Below are positions 1-9,250 of a stretch of 38,175 nucleotides of DNA, one piece after another. Made by a program: the position numbers and the translations under genes. The DNA lies in assembly GCA_009840575.1 (NCBI GenBank), contig VXNO01000021.1:4975-43149 (forward strand), written 5' to 3'. The notes below the pieces were generated by a model. The model was given only the letters and a program-made list of their open reading frames with translations. It was not told the origin of the DNA and made no database searches. Source of the DNA: Chloroflexota bacterium (lineage in GTDB: Bacteria; Chloroflexota; Anaerolineae; Aggregatilineales; Phototrophicaceae). The first letter of the stretch is position 1; each line of letters starts with the position of its first letter.

Positions 1-380
1 GACGACAGCGCAAAGCTCGCCAAAATGCCGACCATCTGCAGCTGTCCGAAGAAGATATCGCTGGCATCATCGCGGATGTGCGAGCCGAAGCCGACAATAT
101 CCGCCAAGCCGGCCATCGCTGCGAACAAAATGCCTGTGATTGCCAGGCGCAAACCAATCTGTTGGCTGAGCGTGGCTGGCACGCCCAGGTAGAAGATGCA
201 CTTTACATAAATCAGCCCGCCCAGCACCAGAAATCCATAGCCAGCCACCACCATCAGCACCTGTACGAGGCCGATGCCGGCTGCGGTCGCCGCGCCGGTT
301 ACGCCGGGGAAGAGCCCCATAAAACAGATCATCGCGCCCAAAGCGCCCAAAGCGATGCCAACCTGTGAAAATCGCCACAT
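1..380 (-). CDS. Integral membrane protein, 3' end cut off by the window edge
   Basis: Reading the minus strand from the ATG at 380 gives an open frame of 126 codons that runs off the window start without a stop, beginning MWRFSQVGIALGALG. It is strongly hydrophobic, with about four membrane segments near residues 5-25, 34-60, 74-95 and 112-126, and short polar loops between them. The ATG lies only 6 nt after the stop of the dipeptidase-like gene, and GGATAAGCGGGT just before it can serve as a ribosome site, so the two genes probably share a transcript. I recognise no family motif. Overlapping open frames on either strand have arginine-rich, shadow-like composition and are not preferred. Confidence 0.7.
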   Translation of the reverse strand, partial: MWRFSQVGIALGALGAMICFMGLFPGVTGAATAAGIGLVQVLMVVAGYGFLVLGGLIYVKCIFYLGVPATLSQQIGLRLAITGILFAAMAGLADIVGFGSHIRDDASDIFFGQLQMVGILASFALS

Positions 381-386
381 ACCCGC

Positions 387-1457
387 TTATCCGTCCGTCA
401 AGCTCTCGCGCAGTTTGCGCAGCATATTGCCACCCAAGATAGCTGCGGCATCGTCATCAGAAAAGCCGCGCTCCGCCAATGCCGCCCGCAGCAGCCACAA
501 ATCGCAGCTGGTATCGATCTCCGCCGGCAGGCTGCTATAGGCATAGCCACCGTCGATAGCGCTGCCCAAGCCGACATGCGCCGCGCTGCCCAGCAACTGG
601 CAGACATAGTCAACCGCATCGACCCAGTGCGAAAGCGCAACCTGCCGCTTGGGGTCGCTGGGGTGCCAATCGCGCCGCAGATATTGATTATACAGCATGA
701 TGCCCAGCACGCCGTCACGCTGGCAAAGTTGTTGTATCAACGGGTCGGACAGGCAATGCGGGTGGTCGACGATGCGCCGCACGCTTGTATGGCTGGCGAT
801 GATTGCGCCTTCGTACCTTTCCAGCGCCGTTGCCGCCGCGCGCTCGGGCAGCCCGGCAATATCCAGCAGGGCTTGATAACCCGCTAGCGCTTCCAGCAAT
901 TCATAACCGAGCAGGGTCAGGTCGCCCCCTTCCCCCGCGCTCATCACATAGCGGTTGCTGCCCCAAGCCGGCGCTACGATGCGCGCGCCATGTTCCAGCC
1001 AGGCTTCGATTTGCTTGGGCTCGCTGACCGGCACCGCGCCTTGCAGCAAAGGCACGATGCCCTGCAGCCGACTGCCGATGTCGTCTTGCCTTTGCCATGA
1101 AACCAGCACTTCTTCCAGGTCCTGGCAACTCAATACCAACCGTATCTGCGGGTTATCATCAGCCAGGCGCTGATAATGATCCAGTTGCCAGCGCGCGATT
1201 TTTTGCGTGCCAGCGAGGTCGCGGCTGGTGTAACGCGCCCAAGCCGGCAGGCGCTGCGCCGACTCGTCCCAGACTCGCACACTGCCGAAGACCAGCGCCA
1301 CCCGCCCCAGCAGGTTGTCGCGCAGGCTGGCGGTGGCTGGCGGAGCCTGGGGATTCTTCTCGGCGCGCCGCTGCAACCAAGCCCAACTAGCGTAATCCCG
1401 CCCCAGCTGCAAGGCGTTCGGCGCGATATGCTGCAAGGCATCGACAATGATCATCAC
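387..1457 (-). CDS. M19 (renal/membrane dipeptidase) family homologue, probably non-catalytic
   Basis: The 356-residue protein follows the layout of M19 metallopeptidases: a start resembling the V-D-x-H-x-D strand, a central L-L-x-G-A segment, the block ASHTSVRRIVDHPHCLSD (residues 221-238, family form ASHSNAR..DHPRNLTD), Q-R-D-G-V-L-G-I, and HVGLGSAIDGG (294-304, family HVGLGSDFDGG). Most metal ligands are replaced: the HxD pair is L8 and H10, the bridging Glu is Q139, the His of the DLSH segment is G202, and the Asp of GSDFDG is A300. Only H223 (human His219) remains. The fold is therefore likely kept while di-zinc dipeptidase activity is probably lost. It is followed at once by a membrane protein gene. 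The start could be either of the two consecutive ATGs. Confidence 0.72.
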   Translation of the reverse strand: MMIIVDALQHIAPNALQLGRDYASWAWLQRRAEKNPQAPPATASLRDNLLGRVALVFGSVRVWDESAQRLPAWARYTSRDLAGTQKIARWQLDHYQRLADDNPQIRLVLSCQDLEEVLVSWQRQDDIGSRLQGIVPLLQGAVPVSEPKQIEAWLEHGARIVAPAWGSNRYVMSAGEGGDLTLLGYELLEALAGYQALLDIAGLPERAAATALERYEGAIIASHTSVRRIVDHPHCLSDPLIQQLCQRDGVLGIMLYNQYLRRDWHPSDPKRQVALSHWVDAVDYVCQLLGSAAHVGLGSAIDGGYAYSSLPAEIDTSCDLWLLRAALAERGFSDDDAAAILGGNMLRKLRESLTDG

Positions 1458-1533
1458 AGCCCAAGTCTACACGGTCTGCCCCGCCTGTGGTACAAGGGAT
1501 TGCATCTGCAAACACCGCCGGCAGTCAAGTTCC

Positions 1534-3180
1534 ATGCGCATCATCCAGTTGCATCATGTCGGCGTCAACTTCGCCGGGCGCGAGCTGTATCGCGGACTTT
1601 CGCTGGATATCAAAGACCGCGATCGCATCGCCCTGGTCGGTGCCAATGGCGCGGGCAAATCCACGCTCTTCAAGCTGCTGCTGGGCGAAGTAGCCGAAGA
1701 CAGCGGGCACATCACGCGCGCGCCGTGTACGCGCATCGCCGGCTTGCCGCAGGATATCGAGCTGCCCGCCGATAAGACCCTGCTCGAGACTGCGCTCATC
1801 AAACCGCCTGAGCTGGCAGCAACGGAAAAAACCCTGACCGCGATTGAGACTCGCTTGGCCGACCCAGCCGTCTACAGCGATGCCGCGCGCCTGGCGGATA
1901 CCTTGGCCGAGCACGAAGCGCAACTGGCGGACTACGAAAAGATGAACGGGCACCGCCATGCCAGCCATGTGCGCGAGTTGCTAGCCATGTTGGGCTTTGA
2001 CGAAGGCGACTATGCTCGGCGCAACGACAGCTTGTCGGGTGGGCAGAAGAAGCTGGTCGCGCTGGCGCAGCTGGCGGTCGCCGCGCCCGATTTGCTGCTG
2101 CTGGACGAGCCGGATAACCACCTCGACCTGACTGGCAAACACCAACTGGAACGGTTCATTCACAATTACCGCGGCGCAGTCGTCATCATTTCGCACGACC
2201 GCTACTTGCTGGATGAAGTCGCCACGCAGACTATCGAGCTCGCAGACGGCAAATTGGACATCTATCATGGCAACTATTCTTATTACATCAACGAGCGCGA
2301 GCGCCGCCGCCTGCGCCAACAGCAGCAATATGTAACCCAGCAGAAAGAGATCGCCCGCCTGGAAGCGATGATCGAGCGCTTTGAACGGTGGGCGCGCCAG
2401 GTGCTGAGCCGCAAGCACATGCTGGCTGCCCGGCAACGCCGCCGCATGTTGCAAAAAATGCAGGGCCGCGGCGAAATCATCGAGAAAGTCGGCGAACAAC
2501 GTTTGATGGACTTCAAGGTGGCGGGCTGGCGCGGCAGCAAGAATGTGCTGGCGCTGCGCGGGCTGTGCATGGCTTTTGACGATGAGCCGCTGTTTATGGA
2601 TGCCGACTTGCTCATCCGGCATGGCGAGCGCGTGGGCATCATCGGCGGCAACGGCGCGGGCAAGACCGTCTTGCTTAAGCTCGTCCTGGGCGAGCTAGAG
2701 CCGACGCTGGGCGAGGTCAAGGTCGGACCCAGCGTGCGCATCGGCTACTATTCGCAAGAGCATCAAACCCTGGCGGGCTGGCTGGAAAAAACGCCGCTGG
2801 AGTTGATCCGCAGCCGGCAAAACAGCAGCGAAGCCAATGCGGTTTCTTTTCTGCTGGGCATGGCCTTCAGCTACCAGCAGGCGCATCAGCCCATTCGTAG
2901 CTTATCCGGCGGTGAACGCAGCCGCTTGCAGTTGGCGCTGGTGATGCTGCAAGAGCCGAATCTACTGCTGCTGGATGAGCCGACCAACAACCTCGATATC
3001 GCTTCGGTCGAAGTCCTGGAAGGCGCGCTGGATGACTTCGTGGGCACCGTCGTCATCGTCTCGCACGACCGCTACTTCCTCGACCAGACCGTCGACCGGC
3101 TCGTCGAGCTGCGCGCCGGCGAATTGCGCGAATACCAAGGCGGCTACACCGAATACCTGCAAGCCACCGGGCGTTTGTAA
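1534..3180 (+). CDS. ABC-F family ATPase (two ATP-binding domains, soluble)
   Basis: This is a 548-residue protein with two ABC domains and no membrane segment, the ABC-F layout of ribosome-associated translation factors and antibiotic-protection proteins. Domain 1 has Walker A GANGAGKST (about residue 36), signature LSGGQKK, Walker B LLLLDEPDNHLDL and switch His in ISHDRYLLDE. An arginine- and glutamine-rich linker (about 250-340) follows. Domain 2 has Walker A GGNGAGKTV (about 371), signature LSGGERSRLQ, LLLLDEPTNNLDI and VSHDRYFLDQ. Both catalytic Glu residues are present. The first domain reads DEPDNHLD where most relatives have DEPTNHLD. The frame is open back to an ATG at 1447, but the family N-terminus (MRIIQLHHVGVNFAG) begins at 1534; the ribosome site is weak at either. 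The exact subfamily cannot be assigned by eye. Confidence 0.9.
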   Translation: MRIIQLHHVGVNFAGRELYRGLSLDIKDRDRIALVGANGAGKSTLFKLLLGEVAEDSGHITRAPCTRIAGLPQDIELPADKTLLETALIKPPELAATEKTLTAIETRLADPAVYSDAARLADTLAEHEAQLADYEKMNGHRHASHVRELLAMLGFDEGDYARRNDSLSGGQKKLVALAQLAVAAPDLLLLDEPDNHLDLTGKHQLERFIHNYRGAVVIISHDRYLLDEVATQTIELADGKLDIYHGNYSYYINERERRRLRQQQQYVTQQKEIARLEAMIERFERWARQVLSRKHMLAARQRRRMLQKMQGRGEIIEKVGEQRLMDFKVAGWRGSKNVLALRGLCMAFDDEPLFMDADLLIRHGERVGIIGGNGAGKTVLLKLVLGELEPTLGEVKVGPSVRIGYYSQEHQTLAGWLEKTPLELIRSRQNSSEANAVSFLLGMAFSYQQAHQPIRSLSGGERSRLQLALVMLQEPNLLLLDEPTNNLDIASVEVLEGALDDFVGTVVIVSHDRYFLDQTVDRLVELRAGELREYQGGYTEYLQATGRL

Positions 3181-3186
3181 TTCGAA

Positions 3187-3987
3187 TTAGCCGTCAGCCC
3201 GCCAAGCCCGAATCACCGCGCCGGGGATCGTGAAAGTGAAGTCATCGCCGCGGATTTGCGCGGGAATATCGAAGTCCCTGCGGATGTCCGTGGGCGCGCC
3301 GGCGAAGAGTGATTTGATCATGTCGCGGTTGGATTTTGGGGTGCGCATGCGCCGCGTCCAGGTGGCGAAGTGCAGGCGCAGGGGGAATCGTTCAATGACC
3401 TCAGCCACGAAACCAGCCGCTCGCAGCATCGCCCGCCATTCGGATACGCGGAAGTCACGCACATGGGATGGGTCGCGCAGCAACTCGATGGTCTGCAAAA
3501 AAGTATCCTGAGCATAATCTTCGCTAGCCATGATATCGCTAATGACGAAGACGCCGGCTGGCTTCAGTACGCGCCGAAACTCCGTCAGCGCCCGCTGAGG
3601 CTGATGCCAGTGGTGCGCGCTGTAGCGGGTGGCGACGACATCAAAGCTGGCGGCAGGGTAGGGCAGGCGCTCGACATCGGCTTGCTGCAGCGCCAGGTTG
3701 CGCAGGCCGCGTTCGCTTGCCAGCGCCTCCACCTGCTCAAGCATGGCGCGCGTGAAATCGCAAGCGTAGACTTTGCCCGCGCGTCTTGCCAAAGCCAGGG
3801 CGGTATGCCCCGCGCCACAGCCCGCGTCCAGCGCCAGCGTGTCCGCCTGCAGGTCAGCCGCCGTGACCAGCGTATCGAGATCAGCGCCCGCGGCATGGAC
3901 TTGGCTGCTGCGATAATTAGCGGCGACTGCGGCGAATTGCCTTTGCACATGGCTCTTGATATCCGCGGGCTGGGCTGGAGCGGTCAT
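3187..3987 (-). CDS. Class I SAM-dependent methyltransferase (Methyltransf_11/UbiE-like)
   Basis: A 266-residue soluble protein with the Rossmann-type SAM-binding order: motif I LDAGCGAGHTALALA (residues 53-67), the acidic strand-2 end VYACDFTRAMLEQ, motif II LQQADVERLPYPAASFDVV, and a post-II block FRRVLKPAGVFVISDI. This arrangement is typical of UbiE/MenG-like small-molecule methyltransferases, but the C-terminal substrate half (WTRRMRTPKSN region) does not let me name a substrate. The start ATG is preceded by AAAGG about 10 nt upstream. The gene converges on the ABC-F gene with only 6 bp between stops and is divergent from rpoB; neither neighbour indicates a pathway. Confidence 0.85.
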   Translation of the reverse strand: MTAPAQPADIKSHVQRQFAAVAANYRSSQVHAAGADLDTLVTAADLQADTLALDAGCGAGHTALALARRAGKVYACDFTRAMLEQVEALASERGLRNLALQQADVERLPYPAASFDVVATRYSAHHWHQPQRALTEFRRVLKPAGVFVISDIMASEDYAQDTFLQTIELLRDPSHVRDFRVSEWRAMLRAAGFVAEVIERFPLRLHFATWTRRMRTPKSNRDMIKSLFAGAPTDIRRDFDIPAQIRGDDFTFTIPGAVIRAWRADG

Positions 3988-4027
3988 GGATGCGCGCCTT
4001 TGCCCACGGTGAAAAGCAAATTGACCC

Positions 4028-4055
4028 TTGCAATCGCTGGCGCATTTGCTATACT
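4028..4055 (+). promoter_or_regulatory. Candidate distal rpoB promoter with extended -10
   Basis: TTGCAA at 4028-4033, a 16-bp spacer and TATACT at 4050-4055 preceded by TGC, which makes an extended -10 element. Transcription would start near 4062 and leave a leader of about 235 nt before the TTG start. Confidence 0.4.
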
Positions 4056-4099
4056 GCTCATAAGCAATTCCCGATATCAGCCCTTTGCTAAGGTTTGCC

Positions 4100-4129
4100 T
4101 TGACAACACCTTTGGTATGCTTGTACGCT
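4100..4129 (+). promoter_or_regulatory. Candidate proximal rpoB promoter with consensus -35
   Basis: A perfect TTGACA lies at 4100-4105, followed after 18 bp by a weak TACGCT (4124-4129). The -35 is consensus but the -10 matches only half, so it may need an activator or may be chance. Confidence 0.25.
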
Positions 4130-4227
4130 ACGGGTTTGCAATCCTCTTGTCGTCACGCTGCTGCGGATACATGAACGCCGACCACAACAATTTGTGTTGG
4201 TTCAGTTGCCCATTGCCTCGCCATTCC

Positions 4228-4255
4228 GGGTGGCGCGATGAGCCCGTCGCCGCCC
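4228..4255 (+). promoter_or_regulatory. GC-rich hairpin in the rpoB leader
   Basis: GGGTGGCG (4228-4235) pairs with CGCCGCCC (4248-4255) through 8 bp including one G-U pair, around a 12-nt loop. It ends 27 nt before the AAGGAG ribosome site. No T tract follows, so it could act on translation, RNA stability or protein binding rather than as a terminator. Its function is unknown. Confidence 0.35.
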
Positions 4256-4295
4256 GCCCCCAGCCGCGAAAAGAGTCCAGCCAAGGAGCCGCGCC

Positions 4296-7200
4296 TTGAA
4301 ACACTATTATAATGTCAAGAACTACGCTCGCACGCCCGAAATCCAGGATTTGCCCTCGCTGATTGATATCCAGCTCAAGTCCTTCGACCACTTCTTGCGC
4401 GGCGGCAAACTGCTGGAGCTATTTGACGAGATCAACCCCATCACCAGCTTTAATGGCAACCTGTCGCTCTACTTCCCTGGCAATGACCCGCAGGCGCAAG
4501 AGTTCGGGCTGGAGTTCCGCCTGGACGAGCCCAAATACGATGAAGACGAGTGCATCGAGCGCGATATGTCCTTTTCGGCATCGCTGCATGCCAAGGTCGC
4601 CTTGGTCAATCACGAGCAGGCGGACGAGTTCATCGTGCAGGAAATCTTCTTGGGCGAGTTTCCATTAATGACCGAAAAAGGCACCTTCATCATCAATGGC
4701 ACCGAGCGCGTGGTGGTCAGCCAGTTGATCCGCTCGCCTGGCGTCTATTTTGATGGCGAAGAAGAACGGACGACTGGGCGCTACCTGGCCAATTGCAAGC
4801 TCATCCCCGACCGCGGCGCCTGGATGGAATTTGAGACGCGCAAGACCGACTACATCACGGTCAAGTTCAACCGCAAGCGCACCATCCCGGTGACGATCCT
4901 GCTGCGCGCGCTGGCGGCGGTCGAAGATGGCATGTCGGCTTCGCGCTCGCCGGTCAAAACGGGCGATGATGCCGAGATTCTTGCGCTCTTTGCCGATATC
5001 GATACGGACGAAAACCGCCGTTACATCGAGACCTGCATCAAGCAGGAGCCAGACTGGGACCTGAAGAAGAAACAAAGCATTGGCGAGGCGGCGCTGATTG
5101 AATTCTTCCGCCGCGTGCGCCCGGGCGATCCGCCAACCCTGGACAATGCCCGCAGCTTCCTGGAAGAGCAGCTATTTGACAAGCGCCGCTATGACCTGGA
5201 GCGGGTCGGGCGCTACAAGCTCAATCGGCGTTTGGATTTGGACGAAATCGTCCCGCGCGAACACCGCACCCTGACCAAGCACGACATTGTCAAACTCGTG
5301 CGGCATCTGGTCGAGATCAACAATGCGGATGAGCCGACCCGCTATTTTGATGATATCGACCACCTGGGCAGCCGGCGCGTCAAAACAGTCGGCGAGCTGA
5401 TCGGCAACAAGCTGCGCGTCGGTCTGCGGCGCATGGAGCGGGTCGTGCGCGAGCGCATGTCTATCCGCGAGGCGGACCAGCTTGCGCCCGTCTCGCTCAT
5501 CAATATCCGCCCCGTCGTCGCGGCTGTGCGCGAATTTTTCGGCTCGTCGCAGCTTTCGCAATTCATGGAGCAGACTAACCCGCTCTCGGAGTTGACGCAC
5601 AAACGCACCTTGTCCGCGCTGGGTCCCGGCGGTTTGCGCCGCGAACGGGCTGGCTTTGATGTGCGCGATGTGCACCACAGCCACTACGGACGGATTTGCC
5701 CGATCGAGACGCCCGAAGGCCCCAACATCGGCTTGATCGGCCGCTTGGCCAGCTATGCGCGCGTCAATGAACTGGGCTTCATCGAAACGCCTTACCGCAA
5801 GGTCATCAACAGCCTGCTGCTGGACGATGAGCGGCTGGTGGGGCGCGCGCTGCATGACGATATAGAAGCCGTCTTGTCCCTGCCCAAAGGCGCTGTCATC
5901 ACCGAAGACATCCTCGGCATGCTGCGCTATCACCAGATTGACACGGTGGCTGTGCATAGCGCCGATGCGCTGGAAGCAGTGGAAGAACGCCCGGTTGACG
6001 AATCGCTAATCGGCATCCGCATCAGCAGCGATGTTACGGTGGGCGTGGTGCGCAGCCAGTTGACCAACCTGATTGATGCCGTGCGCGACCAGTTGGAAAG
6101 CCGCGCCCTCAACGAAACCCGTGAGGAATTTGACGCCCTGTATGTCGATAGCGCGGGACCCATCATCAGCGCTGTCGACCTGGTCTGGAATAACCGCGAC
6201 AGCTTGACCGAACAGCGCCTTGAGCAATTTGACGAGGCAGTTGGCGCGCGCGCCGCCGAGCTGGAAGGCACGATCTCGACTTACTTGAACGCGCGCATCG
6301 ACTTGCGCAGCGCCATCGAGGCTTTGATCGCCGCCCTGGATAAACCGCCCAGCCGGCTGGTGGATGTGCCCAAGCGCTTCGACCAACTCTACGACGAAGC
6401 CGCCAAATACGCCGACAAAGTCGCCGACTTCACGCGCATGGCGGAGAAATCCCTGAACGGCGAACAGTTGACGCCGCGCGAAGTCAGCCGCATCATGCGC
6501 TCGGCATACAACTGCATCCGCCTGTTCCACGAGAAGATGGCAAAAGCCGACGAAGCGGTCGAGCGCGCCCTCAAGCCACTCGACGACTTGCAGCGCTCGG
6601 AGGCCATGACCGAGCGTCAGGTCATCGCGGCAAAGGGCGATATCATCGATGCGGCGATGCTGAATGCCCTGCGCGAGCATGGCTTTGAGCGGGTTCCGGT
6701 TGTCGCGCTCGGCGAAGATAGCGCAGCGGAGACGCTGCCCGTAACTGACGATCTGGTCGGGCGCATGCTGCACAAAGGCATAGAATCCGAAGCCCTGGTG
6801 CTGGAAGAGGGTGAGGTCATCGATGCGGACGCGCTGCGGAAACTGCGGCAGGCTGGTTTTGATTCCGCGCCGATCGCGCCTTTCGCTACGCAGGAGATCA
6901 GCTACCTTTCGGCGGATCAAGAAGACGAATACACAATCGCGCAAGCCAACGCCGTCCTGGATGAGCGTGGGCAATTCCTTTCCAACCGCGTCTCGGCGCG
7001 CTTGCACCAGCAGTTCATCTCCGTGCCGCCGCGGCGCATTGAATACATGGATGTAGCGCCACGCCAGATCGTCGGCATCAGCGCGGCTTTGATCCCCTTC
7101 CTTTCCCATGATGCCGCCAACCGCGCCTTGATGGGCTCCAACATGCAGCGGCAGGCTGTGCCGCTCATCACGCCCGATGTCTCGGTCATCAGCACCGGCA

Positions 7201-9179
7201 TGGAGCGCCAGGCAGCGGGCAGCAGCGGGCAAGTGCTGGTCTCGGAAGTGGCTGGCGAGGTCATCAGCGTGCAGGGGCATCGTGTCATCGTGCGCGCAGC
7301 CGATGGCGAAGAGCTGTCTTTCCCGCTGCGCAAGTACGAGCGCTCCAACCAGTCGACCTGCATCGACCAACGTCCGCAAGTGCGCAAAGGCGATATGATC
7401 CAGCCGGGCGATATCATCGCCGACAGCTCCTCCACCTACAACGGACACCTGGCGCTGGGGCAGGATGTATTGACTTGCTTCCTGTCCTGGGATGGCGGCA
7501 ATTATGAAGACGCCCTGCTGGTCAGCGAAGACCTGCTGCGCAGCGACAAATTCACCAGCATCCACATCGAAAAGTACGAAATCGAAGCCCGCGATACCAA
7601 GCTGGGCGCGGAAGAAATCACCTACGATATCCCCAATGTCGGCGAAGAAGCGCTGAAAGACCTCGACCAGGATGGCATCGTGCGCATCGGCGCGGAGGTG
7701 GGACCCAACGACATCCTGGTGGGCAAGATCACGCCCAAAGGCGAAAAAGAACTCTCGCCCGAAGAAAAGCTGCTGCGCGCCATCTTTGGCGAACATGCGC
7801 GCGAAGTGAAAGATTCATCGCTGCGCCTGCCGCATGGCGACCGCGGCAAGGTTATCGATGTCAAGGTCTTCAACCGCGAAGAACATCCCGACCTGCCCGC
7901 TGGTGTGGAGAAGATGGTGCGCGTCAGTGTGGCGCAGCGCCGCAAACTCACCGTCGGCGACAAAATGGCGGGTCGCCATGGCAACAAGGGCGTCATCTCG
8001 AAGATCGTCTCGGTCGAAGATATGCCGTATATCGACGGCGGCATCCCCTGCGAAATCATCTTGAACCCGCTGGGTGTGCCTAGCCGCATGAATATCGGCC
8101 AAATCCTAGAGTTGCATCTGGGCTGGGCGGCTGACCGCCTGGGCTTCCGCGCCATCACCCCCGTCTTTGATGGCGTGCAGGAGTTGGAAATCCAGGCTGA
8201 ACTGGGGCGCGCCTGGTTGATCGACTGGGCATGGAAACTGACCACCGCCCGCGCCTGGAAGAACCAAGCCCGCCTGGCGGAGAGCGCTGGCATGCAGCTT
8301 GAAGACTTCGATGACGACATACATGTCATCTGCGCCTACTTGCTCGATCTGGTTGGCGAATCCGGCGAATACGACAACGAGAAAATCATCCAGGAGCGCC
8401 AGGCGACCTATGTGCGGCGCGTAGCTGTGGGCGAGGTCTTGCGCGAGCATGGCTATGACCCCGCCGAGATCATGGTCTATGACAACACTGGCTTGTCCGC
8501 CGAAGTGCGTGACCACCGCGATGCCAATGCGCTGGATGTCTCGCTGCGGCTGTGGATCCAGCATCATTCGCCGGACGCAGTGCAGTTGGCGGAGGCCCTG
8601 AGCGCGCGCGAACTGCTTGAAATCGCCGACCGCGTCATGTTCGCCACCAACGAGCCCGTGCCCCATTACGGCAAGTTGACGCTGTATGACGGGCGCACTG
8701 GCGAGAAATTCGACCGCCCTGTCGCCGTTGGCTACGTACACATGCTGAAGCTGGCGCACCTGGTCGAAGACAAAGCCCACGCCCGCTCGACAGGCCCTTA
8801 CAGCCTGGTTACGCAGCAGCCACTGGGTGGCAAGGCGCAATTTGGCGGGCAGCGCTTCGGCGAGATGGAAGTCTGGGCGCTGGAGGCTTATGGCGCGGCT
8901 CATATCCTGCAAGAGATGTTGACGGTCAAGTCCGACGATGTCCAGGGGCGCGTCAAGACCTACGAAAGCATCGTCAAGGGCGAGCCAATCGAAGAGCCGG
9001 GCATCCCCACCAGCTTCCGCGTGCTGGTCAAGGAATTGCAGAGCCTGGGCTTGTCTGTCGAAGCCATCACCGGCACTGGCGATGTCATCCGCTTTGGCAA
9101 ATACGACGAGCAATACCGCCGGCCTCAGCCAGAAACCGGCTTGTTGGGCTTGGGGGCGGCGCGCTCGGCTGAATTTTAG
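4296..9179 (+). CDS. rpoB: DNA-directed RNA polymerase beta subunit with two large insertions
   Basis: Catalytic beta subunit of RNA polymerase. The start is TTG, fixed by AAGGAG 7 nt upstream and by the family-typical beginning [16 protein letters not shown]. Landmarks in order: RSPGVYF, the rifampicin region [16 protein letters not shown] (about 416-431), [69 protein letters not shown], the nucleic-acid-binding [13 protein letters not shown], and the C-terminal [21 protein letters not shown] and [20 protein letters not shown]. At 1627 residues it is about 500 longer than the Thermus protein (about 1119). The excess sits in one insertion of about 360 residues (505-866) and one of about 150 (1300-1455). 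No reading-frame break is seen. rpoC is not next to it. Confidence 0.98.
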   Translation: MKHYYNVKNYARTPEIQDLPSLIDIQLKSFDHFLRGGKLLELFDEINPITSFNGNLSLYFPGNDPQAQEFGLEFRLDEPKYDEDECIERDMSFSASLHAKVALVNHEQADEFIVQEIFLGEFPLMTEKGTFIINGTERVVVSQLIRSPGVYFDGEEERTTGRYLANCKLIPDRGAWMEFETRKTDYITVKFNRKRTIPVTILLRALAAVEDGMSASRSPVKTGDDAEILALFADIDTDENRRYIETCIKQEPDWDLKKKQSIGEAALIEFFRRVRPGDPPTLDNARSFLEEQLFDKRRYDLERVGRYKLNRRLDLDEIVPREHRTLTKHDIVKLVRHLVEINNADEPTRYFDDIDHLGSRRVKTVGELIGNKLRVGLRRMERVVRERMSIREADQLAPVSLINIRPVVAAVREFFGSSQLSQFMEQTNPLSELTHKRTLSALGPGGLRRERAGFDVRDVHHSHYGRICPIETPEGPNIGLIGRLASYARVNELGFIETPYRKVINSLLLDDERLVGRALHDDIEAVLSLPKGAVITEDILGMLRYHQIDTVAVHSADALEAVEERPVDESLIGIRISSDVTVGVVRSQLTNLIDAVRDQLESRALNETREEFDALYVDSAGPIISAVDLVWNNRDSLTEQRLEQFDEAVGARAAELEGTISTYLNARIDLRSAIEALIAALDKPPSRLVDVPKRFDQLYDEAAKYADKVADFTRMAEKSLNGEQLTPREVSRIMRSAYNCIRLFHEKMAKADEAVERALKPLDDLQRSEAMTERQVIAAKGDIIDAAMLNALREHGFERVPVVALGEDSAAETLPVTDDLVGRMLHKGIESEALVLEEGEVIDADALRKLRQAGFDSAPIAPFATQEISYLSADQEDEYTIAQANAVLDERGQFLSNRVSARLHQQFISVPPRRIEYMDVAPRQIVGISAALIPFLSHDAANRALMGSNMQRQAVPLITPDVSVISTGMERQAAGSSGQVLVSEVAGEVISVQGHRVIVRAADGEELSFPLRKYERSNQSTCIDQRPQVRKGDMIQPGDIIADSSSTYNGHLALGQDVLTCFLSWDGGNYEDALLVSEDLLRSDKFTSIHIEKYEIEARDTKLGAEEITYDIPNVGEEALKDLDQDGIVRIGAEVGPNDILVGKITPKGEKELSPEEKLLRAIFGEHAREVKDSSLRLPHGDRGKVIDVKVFNREEHPDLPAGVEKMVRVSVAQRRKLTVGDKMAGRHGNKGVISKIVSVEDMPYIDGGIPCEIILNPLGVPSRMNIGQILELHLGWAADRLGFRAITPVFDGVQELEIQAELGRAWLIDWAWKLTTARAWKNQARLAESAGMQLEDFDDDIHVICAYLLDLVGESGEYDNEKIIQERQATYVRRVAVGEVLREHGYDPAEIMVYDNTGLSAEVRDHRDANALDVSLRLWIQHHSPDAVQLAEALSARELLEIADRVMFATNEPVPHYGKLTLYDGRTGEKFDRPVAVGYVHMLKLAHLVEDKAHARSTGPYSLVTQQPLGGKAQFGGQRFGEMEVWALEAYGAAHILQEMLTVKSDDVQGRVKTYESIVKGEPIEEPGIPTSFRVLVKELQSLGLSVEAITGTGDVIRFGKYDEQYRRPQPETGLLGLGAARSAEF

Positions 9180-9250
9180 ACGGCACGCCAGGTCGGGGGC
9201 GCGCAGGTTCAGCGCTCCCGGCGCTATCCATCAAGAAACGAGCCAGCCGC

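Larger units (their letters stand above)
3988..4295 (+). other. 308-nt intergenic region: long rpoB upstream/leader
   Basis: There is no convincing gene here. Frames crossing it are continuations of shadow frames of the methyltransferase gene. It holds two candidate sigma70-type promoters, a GC-rich hairpin and a strong ribosome site (AAGGAG at 4283-4288) placed 7 nt before the TTG start of rpoB. The segment 4192-4211 can also form an imperfect AT-rich stem. No run of T follows either hairpin, so neither looks like a Rho-independent terminator. The genes that often precede rpoB (rplJ, rplL) are not adjacent; a methyltransferase reading away from rpoB is there instead. Confidence 0.6.

Noticed and set aside
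67..378. Open frames on both strands near the window start
   Set aside because: They have arginine-rich shadow composition. The frame starting at 380 on the minus strand encodes a credible membrane protein and runs off the edge.
1447..1533. In-frame extension of the ABC-F gene containing CPACG and CICK, which looks like a zinc ribbon
   Set aside because: It is only 29 residues, lies in the divergent spacer just upstream of the dipeptidase-like gene, and the ABC-F family start is at 1534. Four Cys here are likely chance.
4296..9179. RpoB length as a sign of gene fusion or frameshift
   Set aside because: The frame is continuous, all conserved blocks are in order, and the extra length sits at two defined insertion points, so it is a single subunit with insertions.
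9200..9226. Short inverted repeat AGCGC/GCGCT after rpoB as a terminator
   Set aside because: The stem is only 5 bp and has no T tract; it is not enough to call a terminator.
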